In this document: one piece after another, positions 11,059-22,777 of the stretch
How the letters are laid out: each line of letters starts with the position of its first letter
Numbering within the stretch: position 1 is the stretch's first letter
DNA from: Selaginella tamariscina
Taxonomy: Eukaryota > Streptophyta > Lycopodiopsida > Selaginellales > Selaginellaceae
Length of the DNA: 64,000 bases
Direction of reading: 5' to 3'
Assembly (NCBI GenBank): GCA_003024785.1
Contig: PUQB01000194.1
Span: forward strand, 228,565 to 292,564
Program-made: the position numbers and the translations under genes
The notes under the pieces: model-generated
Seen by the model: the letters and a program-made list of their open reading frames with translations, nothing else
Databases searched by the model: none
Told to the model about the DNA's origin: nothing

Positions 11059-12918
11059 GGTGCTAGCATCAACACATTATCCATCTCCAAACCCTCTCAA
11101 TAGCCCCAACTCGTAAATATAGAACTACCAGCCTCTAAATGATATCCACTCTATTGTACATATACGTACAGAATTTTTTTTTAAAAAAATTAGAAATGTA
11201 CACACTTTTGGTGATGTACTAATGAGTGGCTCACATGGGATTTTGAGTAGAAAAACACAAACACTACCAATAATATAACATTTCTAAGCAATAATTTTCA
11301 ATGACTAATGATGTGTCTCTATTGCTTAATTATTGTTAAACACAACTAGACATTTTTTAAGTGTTTTTCTTTCCAATTGTACTTATGTGTTATTAGCTTG
11401 GGGAGTTTGAGTTTAAATTGTTGCAAAATGCAAGTTTCAAAATTTATAAATTTGGTGGCTATGTTAAATAATTTAGTGTTAATAATTTTTGGCTTAAAAT
11501 TAATTTCTTCAAGACTTTATATATAAGCTTAAAATTTAATATACAAAAAGAAAATTATGATAAAATTATTATTTCATTTTAGCTTCCAAGTACGTGGAAA
11601 GGAAGAGTCCAAATTATTATTTGTGAGATCCAGTTTTACTTAACCATGTCTCATTAACACTATAAATAGCTAGGTGAATAAATAAATGAATAATGTGCTT
11701 CTTTAGCACATAAGTATATATTATTTCATTAAAATAGATTCATTACACCATATAGGAGTTTTACAGTGCAACAAACATGTTTTATAAATTAAATAATAAG
11801 CACTAATTCATTATCATATAAAAAGATAGCTTATATTGGATCTAGCCAGTTAACCCAAATAGGAAATCATGAATGCATTCGTCCTACTATTCAAACTTCT
11901 ACTTTATTAGTTTTTTTTTTTGCTTCCTTGAAGTAAGGCTCTTATGAATCTTCGTATAATACACAGCCTAGTCATCCATATTCGTACTAATGTAACATCA
12001 ATAGCGTTATGTTGATTCATCTTTGTGAGTGTAGTAATGCATCCATTAGCCATTGAATTGATCTGTTATTGACTCATCAAGGTGAGCGTAGTGATGCACC
12101 CAGCAATTGTTTGATTGATTGGTACATAGCAGCAATCATATAAGAGGAGTTAAGATGTTGCAATTGAGATTGAGTAAATTAATGTTCATGATTAAATTAT
12201 GTTTGATCTAGCTTGAGTTGCGTGGGCTACCTACAAGGGGATGCTAGGGCTAAATACCAAATGGGATTAAGCCAATTTGTAAGTTCGCAAGGACATTCCC
12301 ACTACGGCTAGGGTTTCAGAAGAGATTTGTATATATTGCTTGTAAAAATACAAGATGGCCCCCTCCCGAAAGAAGAACTTCAACTTCCCCAAGGCAGGTA
12401 GAAATTTGAGCTCCCTTAGTTCTTACATTAGTTCTTAGATCTTACGAGCATCTAATCTAGGAGCTACATGTGTATGAGTATTAATCCATCTACCGTTGGA
12501 TTTGCTTAGAAAATGAGCAAGCATTAATCCATTTGTGCCGTTGGATCAGGGATTAGGACAATTTGTAAGTTTATTAAGAGTGATCCCAACTATCTCTAGG
12601 GTTTTTGGTTTCAACTTCTCTCAAGGCAAGGCAAGCCAAGGCGGTTTCTAGTTCCAAAGGCAAGGCACAACACAAATTTGAGCTCGACTACCGCTGTGTT
12701 CTTGCAATTCTTCAGTGGTAAGTTGTGGCAGCATTAATTTAATTTGATTTGTTTTCCCCTTTTTTTTTTAATTGTGCACCAATTTGTAAAGTTCTAGTTA
12801 GGACATTTTTTGTGCGGATCAATCATACTAGGTTATCACATAATGGTCTTTGCACATGCTAGGCGCCACCTATAATAAAGTGTCAAATTTTGTCCAAAAC
12901 TTGAAATTAATTCTGCAG
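11059..12918 (+). promoter_or_regulatory. Upstream region, leader exon and leader intron of CID/zinc-knuckle gene (right copy)
   Basis: Same content as the left copy: AT-rich sequence to about 12260, a diverged internal duplication of promoter/leader sequence, a leader exon ending at 12717, and a 5'-UTR intron at 12718-12918 with GTAAGT and CTGCAG ends. The ATG follows at 12928 after an in-frame stop. Confidence 0.5.
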
Positions 12919-12927
12919 GTCTAGAAA

Positions 12928-15784
12928 ATGATTTCTAAAGAAATATCCACTAGTGATCTCATTGCAACTAAAGCCTTTGCTGCAAGAGAGGAATTTGAAG
13001 TGTTACTAAAGACACTAACAAGATCAAAACACTGTATTCACAATGCCACAGCAAAAGCTTTTGAATGTGCTAAGCATGGTCTAGCCGAGGAGGTATGTGG
13101 AACTTATAAGTACATGCATGTACTTGTCAAGAAAGTTAAAAATATTACATACATATACATGTATAGTGCGAACTTACATATATGCATATACAATGATGAA
13201 ACATATATGTATTCATATTGCTCTCTATGTTTTATAGATGTATAAGTGTGTTATTTGTGTTATATATACCTATTGTAATCTATTGGTGTTGCTACAAGTA
13301 TATGTCTTATATGTTAGGTCAAATTAGATTCCAATACATAATACTATAAAAGCAATTCATAAACTACATTTATTGTGCATTTTTTTTTATTAGGTGATTG
13401 ATATTATAGCAAGAAAAATAGAAATGGAACAAACATATCCTAGGCGCCTCAATCTTTTTCTATTGGTGGATTCTATTACCAGATCCTCACATCAATCAAG
13501 TACGTACTAAGTATAAATAAATTATTTATGTTCAATCAAGTAGTACTAAGTATAAATATTATTTATGTTCAATCAAGTATGTACTATATAGATTATTTAT
13601 GTTGATAGTGAAGTGTGACATTTACTTTTATTAAAGTACACACGCACATATAATAATATTAAATCAAGAAGGTGTTCATATGTATTTACTAATACTTATT
13701 TAACACTTTCAGAAACATTTGCTAGGATGTACCTTCCCATTGTACAAAATGCCTTACCTAGGCTTTTAGTTGCTACTGCCCCACAAGGTCCTTCTGCACA
13801 AGACAATCGCAATGAATGTTTGGTGGTAAGGTTTACTACATTTATTTATTAACTCTCTTACTATTGTTAAAATTTATTATTATAGGCCTTTAGAGTATGG
13901 AGCGCCTCAGACATTTTCCCAAAAACTATTCTTGAGCACTTTATTAGGGAGATTAAACAACATAATAAGCCAATATTTAACACTCCTAATAGATTGGGGG
14001 AGATGGAGATGGCAATGGAAGAAATCGATCAATATGGAAGGTAATACACATGAACATAAAATGAATAAGGTGTATATACATCCACATATACAAATTCCAT
14101 AAATACACATTATGTCTTGCATGCACTCAAACATAATAATAATAATATGTTCTTATATTTATTATTATGTTCTATAAATCTTATGTGTGGCCTTTCAGCA
14201 ATATGAATTGGTTTCTTCCTGGAGATTTCAAGGAGAGTCAAACAGGTACATGGTTATTTTATCTATTGTAGAATTGACTATTGAATGCATAGTAAATGAT
14301 ATATACATTACAGTGTAGTTTCATTTTATATGTTTTGTTTTCATCACACCTTACACATATGTACATCATGCTGATTAACATGCTCTTTTATTTTAATATA
14401 TTTGTCCATATGAATTTTAGTGCATGCTTATTACTATATTATATGTATTTGTGCATGAATTTTGATCTTTATTTTAATGAGAGATGCTTGTGTTTGTGGT
14501 GACGGCATGGCTGCATAATTACATGCATATGGTTTAATATGTTTTGAATATAGAAGGTGAAGTAAAGACCGAGGGCACTTTACAAAACTCAACCCACCCA
14601 CTTCTCCAAAATGTTTTCCGTTCACATCTCCCAGAGCAACCTCCCCAAGGTAAGTAAATATCCCTACATGTATATCCATCTTATGTGCATGTTTATGTGT
14701 ATATGTGTGTTGGTTTATGTCTATATATATATATATATGTACATATGTATAATGTAGAGGGAAATGTTCTTTATTATATCTTTAGAGATATGCTTAGCAC
14801 TTGGTTGATGGTCACTATAGAGGAGGTGCATGTGAATTTCAATACTGGGGAAAATCATATATCCTTAATGTTTGTTTCAATTGTGGAGCAGATCACTTTA
14901 AGCGGAGTTGCAAGGGCAATAGGTGTTTCAATTGTGGGGCATTAAACCACATAGCACAAGAATGTCCTAAGGATAAGCGGAATTTTAAATGTGGAGAAGC
15001 TTATCACCATTTTAGAGATTGTCCTAAGCTAAAGGATAAGAAACAGTGTTTCAATTGTGGAGCAGATGATCACTTCATTCGGGATTGTCCTAAGCTAAAG
15101 GATAAGAAACAGTGTTTCAATTGTGGAGCAGATGATCACTTCATTCGGGATTGTCCTAAGCTAAAGGATAAGAAACAGTGTTTCAATTGTGAAGCAGATG
15201 ATCACTTCATTCGGGATTGTCCTAAGCTAAAGGATAAGAAACAGTGTTTCAATTGTGGAGCAGATGATCACTTCATTCGGGATTGTCAAAGACCTAAAGA
15301 CAAGAAAACTGTATACAAGGGTAAGTATGAATATGGTCAGACTAGTGGATATTCATATGGGCAAACTATATCCAATTATGAGATTGATAGCAGTGAATAT
15401 GCATACTCGGAATGTGCTTCAAGGTAAGTATGATTGTAGTGGTTTACCTATGATCAAGGTGGGGAGAAATATTATTACAAAGAGGACTCTAACAACCGGG
15501 GTATAAGGCAAACTCCAATTAAGAACACGCAAGCTCATGCTGCAGACGTAGAGGTGATAGCTAAGCAAGTTACAAAACCAGATAATGCTCATGAGAAGAT
15601 GGATATCAAGATGAACACAACTATTGTTGAGACTATGGAAACCACTACAAAGACTACCCTCACATATATGGAAGGAGGTGATTACAAGGGATCCAATGAT
15701 CAATATCACCAAGACGAGAGATTTATTGCTGGTAGAGATGGCAAAAGGTATCATCGAGAACCAGGGTTTGGTAGAAGGGATTAA
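12928..15784 (+). CDS. HUA2-like CID domain plus CCHC zinc-knuckle protein, right copy
   Basis: Exons 12928-13092, 13394-13499, 13713-13825, 13886-14040, 14199-14245 and 14554-14649 encode the same CID domain as the left copy. CID domains read the phosphorylated RNA polymerase II tail, so a nuclear role in transcription or RNA processing is likely. After an acceptor at 14796-14797 the frame 14798-15427 is fully open. It carries seven knuckles: a first with one residue too few (CX2CX3HX4C), a canonical second, a third lacking its first Cys (NFKC), then four near-identical ones, followed by a Tyr/Gly/Ser-rich tail (YGQTSGYSYGQT). This frame ends at a TAA inside a perfect donor (AAG|GTAAGT at 15424). 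Tail sequence resumes in another frame to a TAA at 15784 (KYYYKEDSNNRG .. REPGFGRRD). The exon 6 to knuckle joint is out of phase with visible sites, so the fusion needs transcript proof. Confidence 0.65.
13500..13605. repeat. Intronic tandem repeat, three units
   Basis: The second CID intron holds a unit of roughly 40-47 bp (TCAATCAAGTAxGTACTAAGTATAAATA..TTATTTATGT) three times here and twice in the left copy (2660-2745). It begins at the exon 2 donor, so repeat growth copies part of the splice site. Confidence 0.8.
15017..15286 (+). repeat. 66-bp coding minisatellite, four units (zinc knuckles, right copy)
   Basis: Four in-frame copies of the 66-bp knuckle unit, all intact. Three read CFNCGADDH and one CFNCEADDH. 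The left copy has nine units with several broken ones, so the array changed length after the segmental duplication. Confidence 0.95.
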
Positions 15785-17604
15785 GGTTTGTATTATTATG
15801 TATTAGAACAAAATCAAAAATATAAATTTAAAGTGAATTATGTTTTTAATTATTTTAGACTTAGGTATCTAGTAATGCAATTTACTGTAAGCATATGCTT
15901 TAATTGAATGGTTTTAAATTTGATGTGCATCTATGTGTAATGTGTGTGTGTGCCTCTCTTTCTCTATATATATGTGTGTGTGTGTGAGAGTGTGAGTATT
16001 ATTGATAATAGATCACACACGCGTGTGTGAGAGAGTGTGTGTGTTAGACATAATTTTAGTTCTTGAGTTTATGATAAAGCAACATACCATACTAACGATA
16101 TGTGTGATCAAGTTATGTGTTATATATGCAAAACTAAACTATAGTATAACAATGGCTGATGTACCTCAGTATGGGGATGATAAATAGGTTACAAATACAG
16201 AAAAATAGAAGGGTAAGCTGGTAAGCCCTTTATCAAGATGTGAAGACAAAAATATATTATCACTTCCAATCTTTTCTAATCATGCATTATAATGAATAAA
16301 CTTACTTTCATTATAGTTTTTGTTCACTTTTAGAGTTTTTTTTTTTTTTTAAAGATTATCTTTTAAAGTTTTGTTTGGATAAAATAATGTGTGTCAAAGA
16401 GATAGAGGGACTGTTAAGATAACTCGTATTGTATTACTTGATACTTCAACATAAACTCTGCATGAACCCTATATCTATCAAGTTTGATAAGTTTTCTTTA
16501 TTAAATTTTATGTATAAAAGTCATTTATATTTCAAAAAATTTATAATTTGAGCTCTCACATAAATCTTTTGTGCGTGTGTGTGAAGCATATATATAGCAT
16601 GGACAAGTAATGTTTTAATAATAAAATTTGATGTGTTATTAGCATCGGTAGATTTAATTAATACTAAATTATAAATTCTATATAATTGATTAAGATATTC
16701 AGTTAAACTTTGTTTCCGAGTTACACACTTCACCTTTTAAAAGTTTAATTAATATTAAATAGGAAAATAATAATAGATTTAACTATTTATATTCTAATTA
16801 GTGGCTCCTGAGAAAACTAATATATACTATGATAATCTATTTAAAATTATTAATAATTAATACTAAATATAAAATTAAATTATGTATATGTAATCAATAT
16901 GATTAAATAAAGTAATGACATTGTGTTTTAAAGTAACGACAATTTTAAGAAGAAACGGATTGTTCTAATAAAAAACTTCTTTAATAATGTCTTTTTTAAA
17001 TTATGTTCTATATATGTGTTACACACACGAATGCACATTTACTAACACATGGGTTCTCATTTTGACAATACAAGTGGAAGTGTCAATTTATAGACATAAA
17101 TAAATTACTAAAACAAAAAATGTTTATATGATGTATTATACGTGTAAGTATTATATGAAATACACGTTTGAGATTTATAATTATAATGCTCAAGGTTAAA
17201 TGATGATTTAGTTAATAATATGTATTAATTGCTATCTATTTAATTATAAAAATTTATATATAAACTTGATCCACTTTTAACCACGTGACAACCTTTCCGG
17301 CTTAGTCTAAAAGGATATTATAAATCCGTTTTGAACCATCCATCCATAAATATAGATTGAATAAGACATCATATTGATTAAGTTATTAAATTGAACTTAG
17401 TAATAATCTTTTTCATACACTTTTGCCTTGATTATCTCAATTAGTTCTATTCTAAATGCTTATGATTCAGACTAGTCAAGGATGGATCATTTCTAAATTA
17501 ATTTGTAACTAACAAGTTAACTTGTCAAAATCAATTATCAAAAATGATAAACCTCAGAAGTTTCACAACAAATTAAATGGTAGGCACTAGTCAATGAGTC
17601 ACGT
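15785..17604. other. AT-rich spacer, right copy
   Basis: No gene seen. It matches 5249-7066, including the alternating CA/CG/TG palindrome near 16013-16028 and the T-run near 16337. It ends at the 5-bp CACGT that flanks the Ty3/gypsy element. Confidence 0.7.
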
Positions 17605-17964
17605 TGTAATGAAGTAGACTTAGGTAATGGATTCATAACTGGTAGGTGGAATATTTAAAAATATACTAATGACAGGTGTACATAGATCTAGAAGTCCCAT
17701 AAAGGTACACAATCCATAAATAGAAAAGTCCATAACATAAAAGGATATAGGCCTATGATATAAAAAGGGACAAACGTATTTAGGGGTGATCATGATCCTT
17801 AGGACGAGCTGGGTACTAGCGAAAAGTACTGTACTAGTGTGTTAAGCACACGATATTGCAAGTCTGCATATTGCTCGGGGAGAACACCACGTGTTCTTTG
17901 GTTGGGAGGTTTGAGTTGGCAAATCTTGTGTGCGTGTCCATACACGTGTGTTAGGAGCGTTACA
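17605..17964 (+). repeat. 5' LTR of Ty3/gypsy element
   Basis: TGTAATGAAG..CGTTACA, 360 bp. It includes a TATA-like GATATAAAAAGG near 17757-17768. It is virtually identical to 7067-7427 and about 7% diverged from the 3' LTR. Confidence 0.95.
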
Positions 17965-17966
17965 AT

Positions 17967-17979
17967 TGGTATCGGAGCC
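17967..17979 (+). other. Primer binding site, initiator-Met tRNA type
   Basis: TGGTATCGGAGCC two bases after the LTR; plant Ty3/gypsy elements primed by tRNA-iMet usually have TGGTATCAGAGC. Confidence 0.9.
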
Positions 17980-18267
17980 ACACGATCATGAGCGACAACC
18001 CTGTGGTCGTGTCTTGAGTGATTGAGGCAGAGAAAGGTGAAGAAATTAATATAAAAGTCGAAACATGAAGAAGGGAACAACTTTGTTCCAGAGTATGAGT
18101 GGACTGATGAAGCTCTTACTGTTGAATTTGCTTGTGTTAAATCCACTTTGGAGACACTTGTGAAAGATGTTCACGAGGGTCTTGATTTTTTTCCATGATG
18201 AGCTACGAGGGTTATTGGAAGTTCATGGTTTTAAGGGTTCCTCTTCCAAACATTTTGAAAAAAGCTT

Positions 18268-19366
18268 ATGCTGAATTTTGATGGCCGTGGCGGGCCAGTG
18301 ATAGCTATTGCTTGGCTAGCTAATGCTGAAAAGCTAGTGTTACTACAAGGCCTTATGTTATATGAAGCTTTTCGTGCAGTGACTTTTGCCTTGACAAAAG
18401 ATGCACTCAAGTGGTGGCATCATGTGAGTGTAGAAAGAGGAAAAAGTGGTCGATTGGTGGACTCACTTGAGTTATTTTCTTCTGAATACTCTCCTATTAA
18501 TGATTCTAAGGTGGCATTGCTAGCACTACATAAGTGCACACATAGCAAAATAGCTTGGATAGCTACATCAAAGAAATGATTGATTATTTCTCGAGGATTG
18601 TTTTACCAGTGGAAGTCCAAAAGACGTACTTTTTGGATGGATTGGCAAGTTCAACTATGAAATCTCAGTTGGAGGCTGCTGACTCTAATGATGTGGACCT
18701 CGAAGAGATGTTTAAAAAGGTAAGGAATATTAATATCTCCTTAGGCAAGGAGCATTGTGAATATAGAAGTTATGGACGTTCTTATCGTGATAAGGGACGG
18801 TTTGATCGTCATCACCACCCTTATGATAAAAAAGCGGGTTTTGAAAGTAATAACCTGTATGACAAAAAAGGAGAATTTAAGAAAAATTTAAATATACATG
18901 TCAAGTCTTATCAAGCCACTAAAGAATGCTTTAAGACACATGTGGTTAGAGATTGCCCCCTTAGGAAGAGTGTATTCATTAAGGGTAGTCCTAAAAAGCT
19001 TTCTGATACAGCTAAACAAGTGAGCTGTATTGTTGGGAAAAAACTCTTCTGTTGGTCCAGAGAACCAGTCATTGTGCTTATGACTCAAGTACATGGTACT
19101 TCTGCAAGTGTATTATTGAACTCTGGTAGTTCTAATAATTGGGTTTCATGGAACTTTGTTAATCATTTGAAGTTACCAGTGAAAACTACAAATCCATATT
19201 ATATTGGAGGGGCTATTATAGATCCAGAAGAGCATCATGGTATAGTTACTATACCATTAATTATAAAGGGCACTACAGTGAATGAGGACTTTTTTGTGGC
19301 TAACTTGAATTGGTTTGATATCATCTTTGGCATTGGTTTAAGAAGATGACACTAGTAATTGATTGG
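18268..19366 (+). pseudogene. Gag and retropepsin-like protease of the Ty3/gypsy element
   Basis: Gag-like sequence (KDALKWWHHVSVERG) occupies 18268-18579. After a frame change it continues at 18555-19020 (MIDYFSRIVLP, FLDGLASSTMKSQLEA), with a basic linker RSYRDKGRFDRHHHP. A protease domain follows to about 19366 (SASVLLNSGSSNNWVS, then FDIIFG). The catalytic Asp of the DSG motif is Asn here. A 6-nt loss near 19330 relative to the left copy removes residues after FDIIFG and shifts the frame. Confidence 0.85.
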
Positions 19367-19739
19367 AATACTTATGAAGTTTCCATGGAGCACGAAGATA
19401 GCAATAAGGAATTCTACTGCAAGTTATTTGGTGTATGTGTGTGATATGGAGGATGCTTCAAAGATCGATAATAATTATGTTCAGGTACGTCCTTTAATAT
19501 TCGATGAACATACATACCTTATTTTCTGCCATTAAACTTAAAAATGTAATTAATGCTAATTGGGTTTAGGTGTTAAACTTGTTCACATTAGGATTAACTC
19601 TAGAACCCTAAATTCACTTACTTGCAAGCCAAATTGTCATAAAGTTATAGCTGAGGAGAATTCCATAGCTAAAAATGTTATATACGATAATTCTTGCTTA
19701 ACTTCAAAGTTCAGTATTAAACTTACAACACGTGAGAAT

Positions 19740-21070
19740 AAGGACTTGTATAATGCTTAATTGCAATATATATTAAAGGAATATACAGATATATTTCTTG
19801 ATACTTTGCCTCATGGCTTCCCCGGCGAGAAATTGAGCATGAAATTGATCTTGAGAGTGGGACTAAGATGTCTCCCGAAGTCCTATCAATTATAACTCAT
19901 TTAGAGAAACTTGAGGTTAAAAACAAATTCAAGAACTTATATCTCAAGGTTTTATACAACCTAGTAAGTCTCCCTTTGGAGCACATGTGTTGTTAGTTAA
20001 GCAAAAAGATGGATTATTGAGACTGTATTGATTATCGTATGCTTAATAAACACTATAAAAAATAACATCCTGCCATGAGCTGATGATTATTTTTGATAAG
20101 TTGGCGGGTGCCACCTGTTTTACAAAGATAAACCTAAGGAGTGGCTATCACCAAGTAACTGTTTGAGAACAGGATGTGATGAAAACAGCTTTTCGAACTC
20201 AACAAGGTCATTATGAATTTTTAGTAATGCCTTTTGGTTGACTAATGCACATGCTATTTTTATGACATTAATGAATAACATTTTCACGGTATATTGACCA
20301 ATTTGTGCAAGTGTTTAGACGATATTTTAATATATAGTAAAACTCCTACCAAACATTTGTTACATTTAAACAAATGTTAGAAGTTTTCGTAAGTAAAATT
20401 ATATGCAAAAATGTCTAAGTGTGAATTTTTTAAACCTGAAGTAGAATATTTAGGTCATGTGGTTTCTTCTCAAGGATTAAAAATTATCCTAAAAAGGTGA
20501 CAATTGTAAAAAACTGGCCAATTCCACATGATGTGAATGAACTACGTAGTTTTATGGATTTAGCTAATTATTATAGACGTTTTGTCCTTGGATTTTCAAG
20601 GGTAGCTTTGCCTTTAACAAACCTACTTAAGCATGATGTACCCTTCGTGTGGTGTACTAGTCAAAATGATAGCTTTGAAATGCTTAAGTCTTTGTTAACT
20701 AAAATACTTGTGCTTGTTATAATAGATAATGCAAAACCTTACGTGGTATATGCAATGCCTGTGGGCCAACACTCGATGCTATGCTCATGCAAGATGGGCA
20801 TGTAATTACTTATGAAAGCAGAAAACTTAGTAATGTGGAAAAACATTATTTCACATATGAACAGGAACTATTGGCTATAGTTCATGCATTAAAGTTATGG
20901 AGACATTATCTCCATAATGGCTAGCCGTTTAAGGTGTATACTAATCATAAACCACTGTAGTATTATAAGACACATAAAGATTTAAATGCTCGCCATGCAA
21001 ATGGAAATTATTTTTGGATAAATTTTCTTATATGAAAATAATATATAAAGAATGTAAATATAATGTGGCG
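19740..21070 (+). pseudogene. Reverse transcriptase and RNase H of the Ty3/gypsy element
   Basis: The RT region shows [20 protein letters not shown], the AFRTQQGHYEFLVMPFG block and an LDDILIYS catalytic box near 20315-20340. These are scattered over all three frames. The connection segment is in frame at 20497-20805 (FMDLANYYRRFV). RNase H follows (SRKLSNVEKHYFTYEQELLAIVHALK near 20820-20900) and ends in the typical NVAADALSR near 21060-21085. Many stops; inactive. Confidence 0.85.
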
Positions 21071-21079
21071 GCAGATGCA

Positions 21080-22245
21080 TTATCACGTGTTAAATGCTTA
21101 AATATTGTATCCAAGTTGCATAGTCCCTTGGTGAAATACATTCTTGCTGCTCAAACTAAAGATCAGGAAGCTAGAAAATTGCTTTCTGTGCATGTAAAGC
21201 TGTATATCGTGCATAATAGCATATTATTTTATAAGGTGTCCCTAAGGATAGAGAAATACTTTCTCGTATTATGCTTGAGATGCATGATAGCCCACTAGCT
21301 GGACACTTGGGTGAAAAGAAAATATATGATCTAGTTAAACGAAGGTTTTACTGGAAACATATGAAGAATGATATATGTAATTATATCAAAACATGTACTA
21401 CGTGTCAGTCAGTTAAGGCTGAGCAAGTTGCACAGCCTAGCTTATTGCATCAATTAGAAGTTCCACATGAACGTTGGGAAAGTATCTCTATGGATTTTAT
21501 TACTCATTTACCAAAAACACAGCAAAAGCATGAGCAAATATGGATTATAATTGACCGTCTAACTAAGTATGCTTGTTTTTTACCACTCAAAAAAGATGCT
21601 AAAGCTGTGGACTTAGCATGTTTGTAAATTTTTTTTGAGGTTTGGGAATTAAGCTTAAGGTGATCATCCACAAACAGATGGCCAAACTGAAAGAGTTAAT
21701 CAAGTTCTTGAGGATATGTTACGAGCTACTCTGAGTAATCACCAAGGTAAATAGAATATTCCCTTAATAAAGTTTGCTTATAATAATAGTAAGCATGATT
21801 CTACCTCTATGAGTCCTTATTATGCAATGTTTGGACGATATCCTCGTACTTCTTTGGATATTAGTATAGATTGGAAAGAACGTATGGCTAATAACGAGGC
21901 TTATGAGTTAACAACACACTTGGAGAATATTCTTCAAGACTGTAAATGTAATATTTTTAAAGCTCGTGATTGTCAAGCCAAGTATGCTAATAATCATCGT
22001 TCATTTCGTCACTTACATGTGGGTGATAAAGTCTATATTCGAGTGATATTTCCTTCGACTTATAAAAGATCTTCTATTAAAACATTATGCAAAGGTAAAT
22101 GTGATAAATTGGCTCCTAGGTATGCTGGTCCATTTGAGATTATTGAGAAAGTCAATAATGTTGCATATAAATTACAACTGCCTACTGGGTGTGTATACAC
22201 CTTGTTTTTCATGTTAACCAATTGAAAAATGCTTTAATCCAAAGT
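21080..22245 (+). pseudogene. Integrase of the Ty3/gypsy element
   Basis: The HHCC zinc-binding region (HDSPLAGHLG .. CTTCQ) and the first catalytic-Asp block (SMDFITHLP, IIDRLTKYACFLP) lie at 21271-21627. The block that should carry the second catalytic Asp is missing or scrambled near 21625-21665. HPQTDGQTERVNQVLED, the core helix and the C-terminal domain follow to about 22245 (MFGRYPRTSLDI, LAPRYAGPFEIIEKV, FHVNQLK in a shifted frame). No chromodomain is evident. Confidence 0.85.
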
Positions 22246-22415
22246 GAATATTAGATTAATATCCTTAAAGATGCACAAGCAGTTGATCAACTCCCAGAGC
22301 AAATTGATGGTGCTCCTCCAAAACGTCAACATGGTAATACATGAGTTAATGTGTGCACACTGAAAATTGGTTCTTCGATCTTTGAGGACAAAGATCTTTG
22401 TAAAAAGGGGAGGAA

Positions 22416-22772
22416 TGTAAGGAAGTAGACTTACTTAATGGACTCATAACTATTAGGTGGAATATTAAAAAATATACTAATGACGGTACATAGATCTAGA
22501 AGTCCCATAAAGGTACACAGTCCATAAATAGAAGAGTCCATGACATAAAAGGATATAGGCCTATGATATAACAAGGGACAAAAGTATTTAGGGTGATCAT
22601 GGTCCTTAGGACAAGCTGGGTACTAGTGAAAAGTACTGTACTAGTGTGTTAAGCACACGATATTGCAAGTTTGCATATTGCTCAGGGGAGAACACCACGT
22701 GTTCTTTGGTTGGGAAGTTTGAGTTGGCAGATCTTGTGTGCGTGTCCATACATGTGTGTTAGGACCGTTACA
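22416..22772 (+). repeat. 3' LTR of Ty3/gypsy element
   Basis: TGTAAGGAAG..CGTTACA, 357 bp, preceded directly by the purine tract AAAAAGGGGAGGAA. About 25 differences from the 5' LTR by eye. Confidence 0.95.
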
Positions 22773-22777
22773 CATGT

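Larger units (their letters stand above)
9053..19573. repeat. Right copy of tandem segmental duplication (complete unit)
   Basis: If the duplication is a simple head-to-tail event, the junction is 9052/9053 and the full unit is 9053-19573, about 10.5 kb. The part from 10835 on is directly seen to match 1-9052. The part 9053-10834 is inferred to match sequence just left of the window. The right copy runs on past 19573 into the rest of the Ty3/gypsy element, so it keeps the original right flank. Confidence 0.75.
17605..22772 (+). mobile_element. Ty3/gypsy LTR retrotransposon, near full length, degenerate
   Basis: LTRs at 17605-17964 and 22416-22772 are about 93% identical by eye. Flanks are CACGT (17600-17604) and CATGT (22773-22777), a target duplication with one change. 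The primer site is at 17967-17979 and the polypurine tract at 22402-22415. Domain order gag, protease, reverse transcriptase, RNase H, integrase defines the Ty3/gypsy class. Every domain has stops or frameshifts, so it is not autonomous. It sits across the right edge of the tandem duplication: its first 1.97 kb is repeated at 7067-9052. Confidence 0.95.

Noticed and set aside
15017-15286. Regular 66-bp repeats resembling a CRISPR-type array
   Set aside because: Whole units are identical with no unique spacers, and they encode in-frame zinc knuckles.
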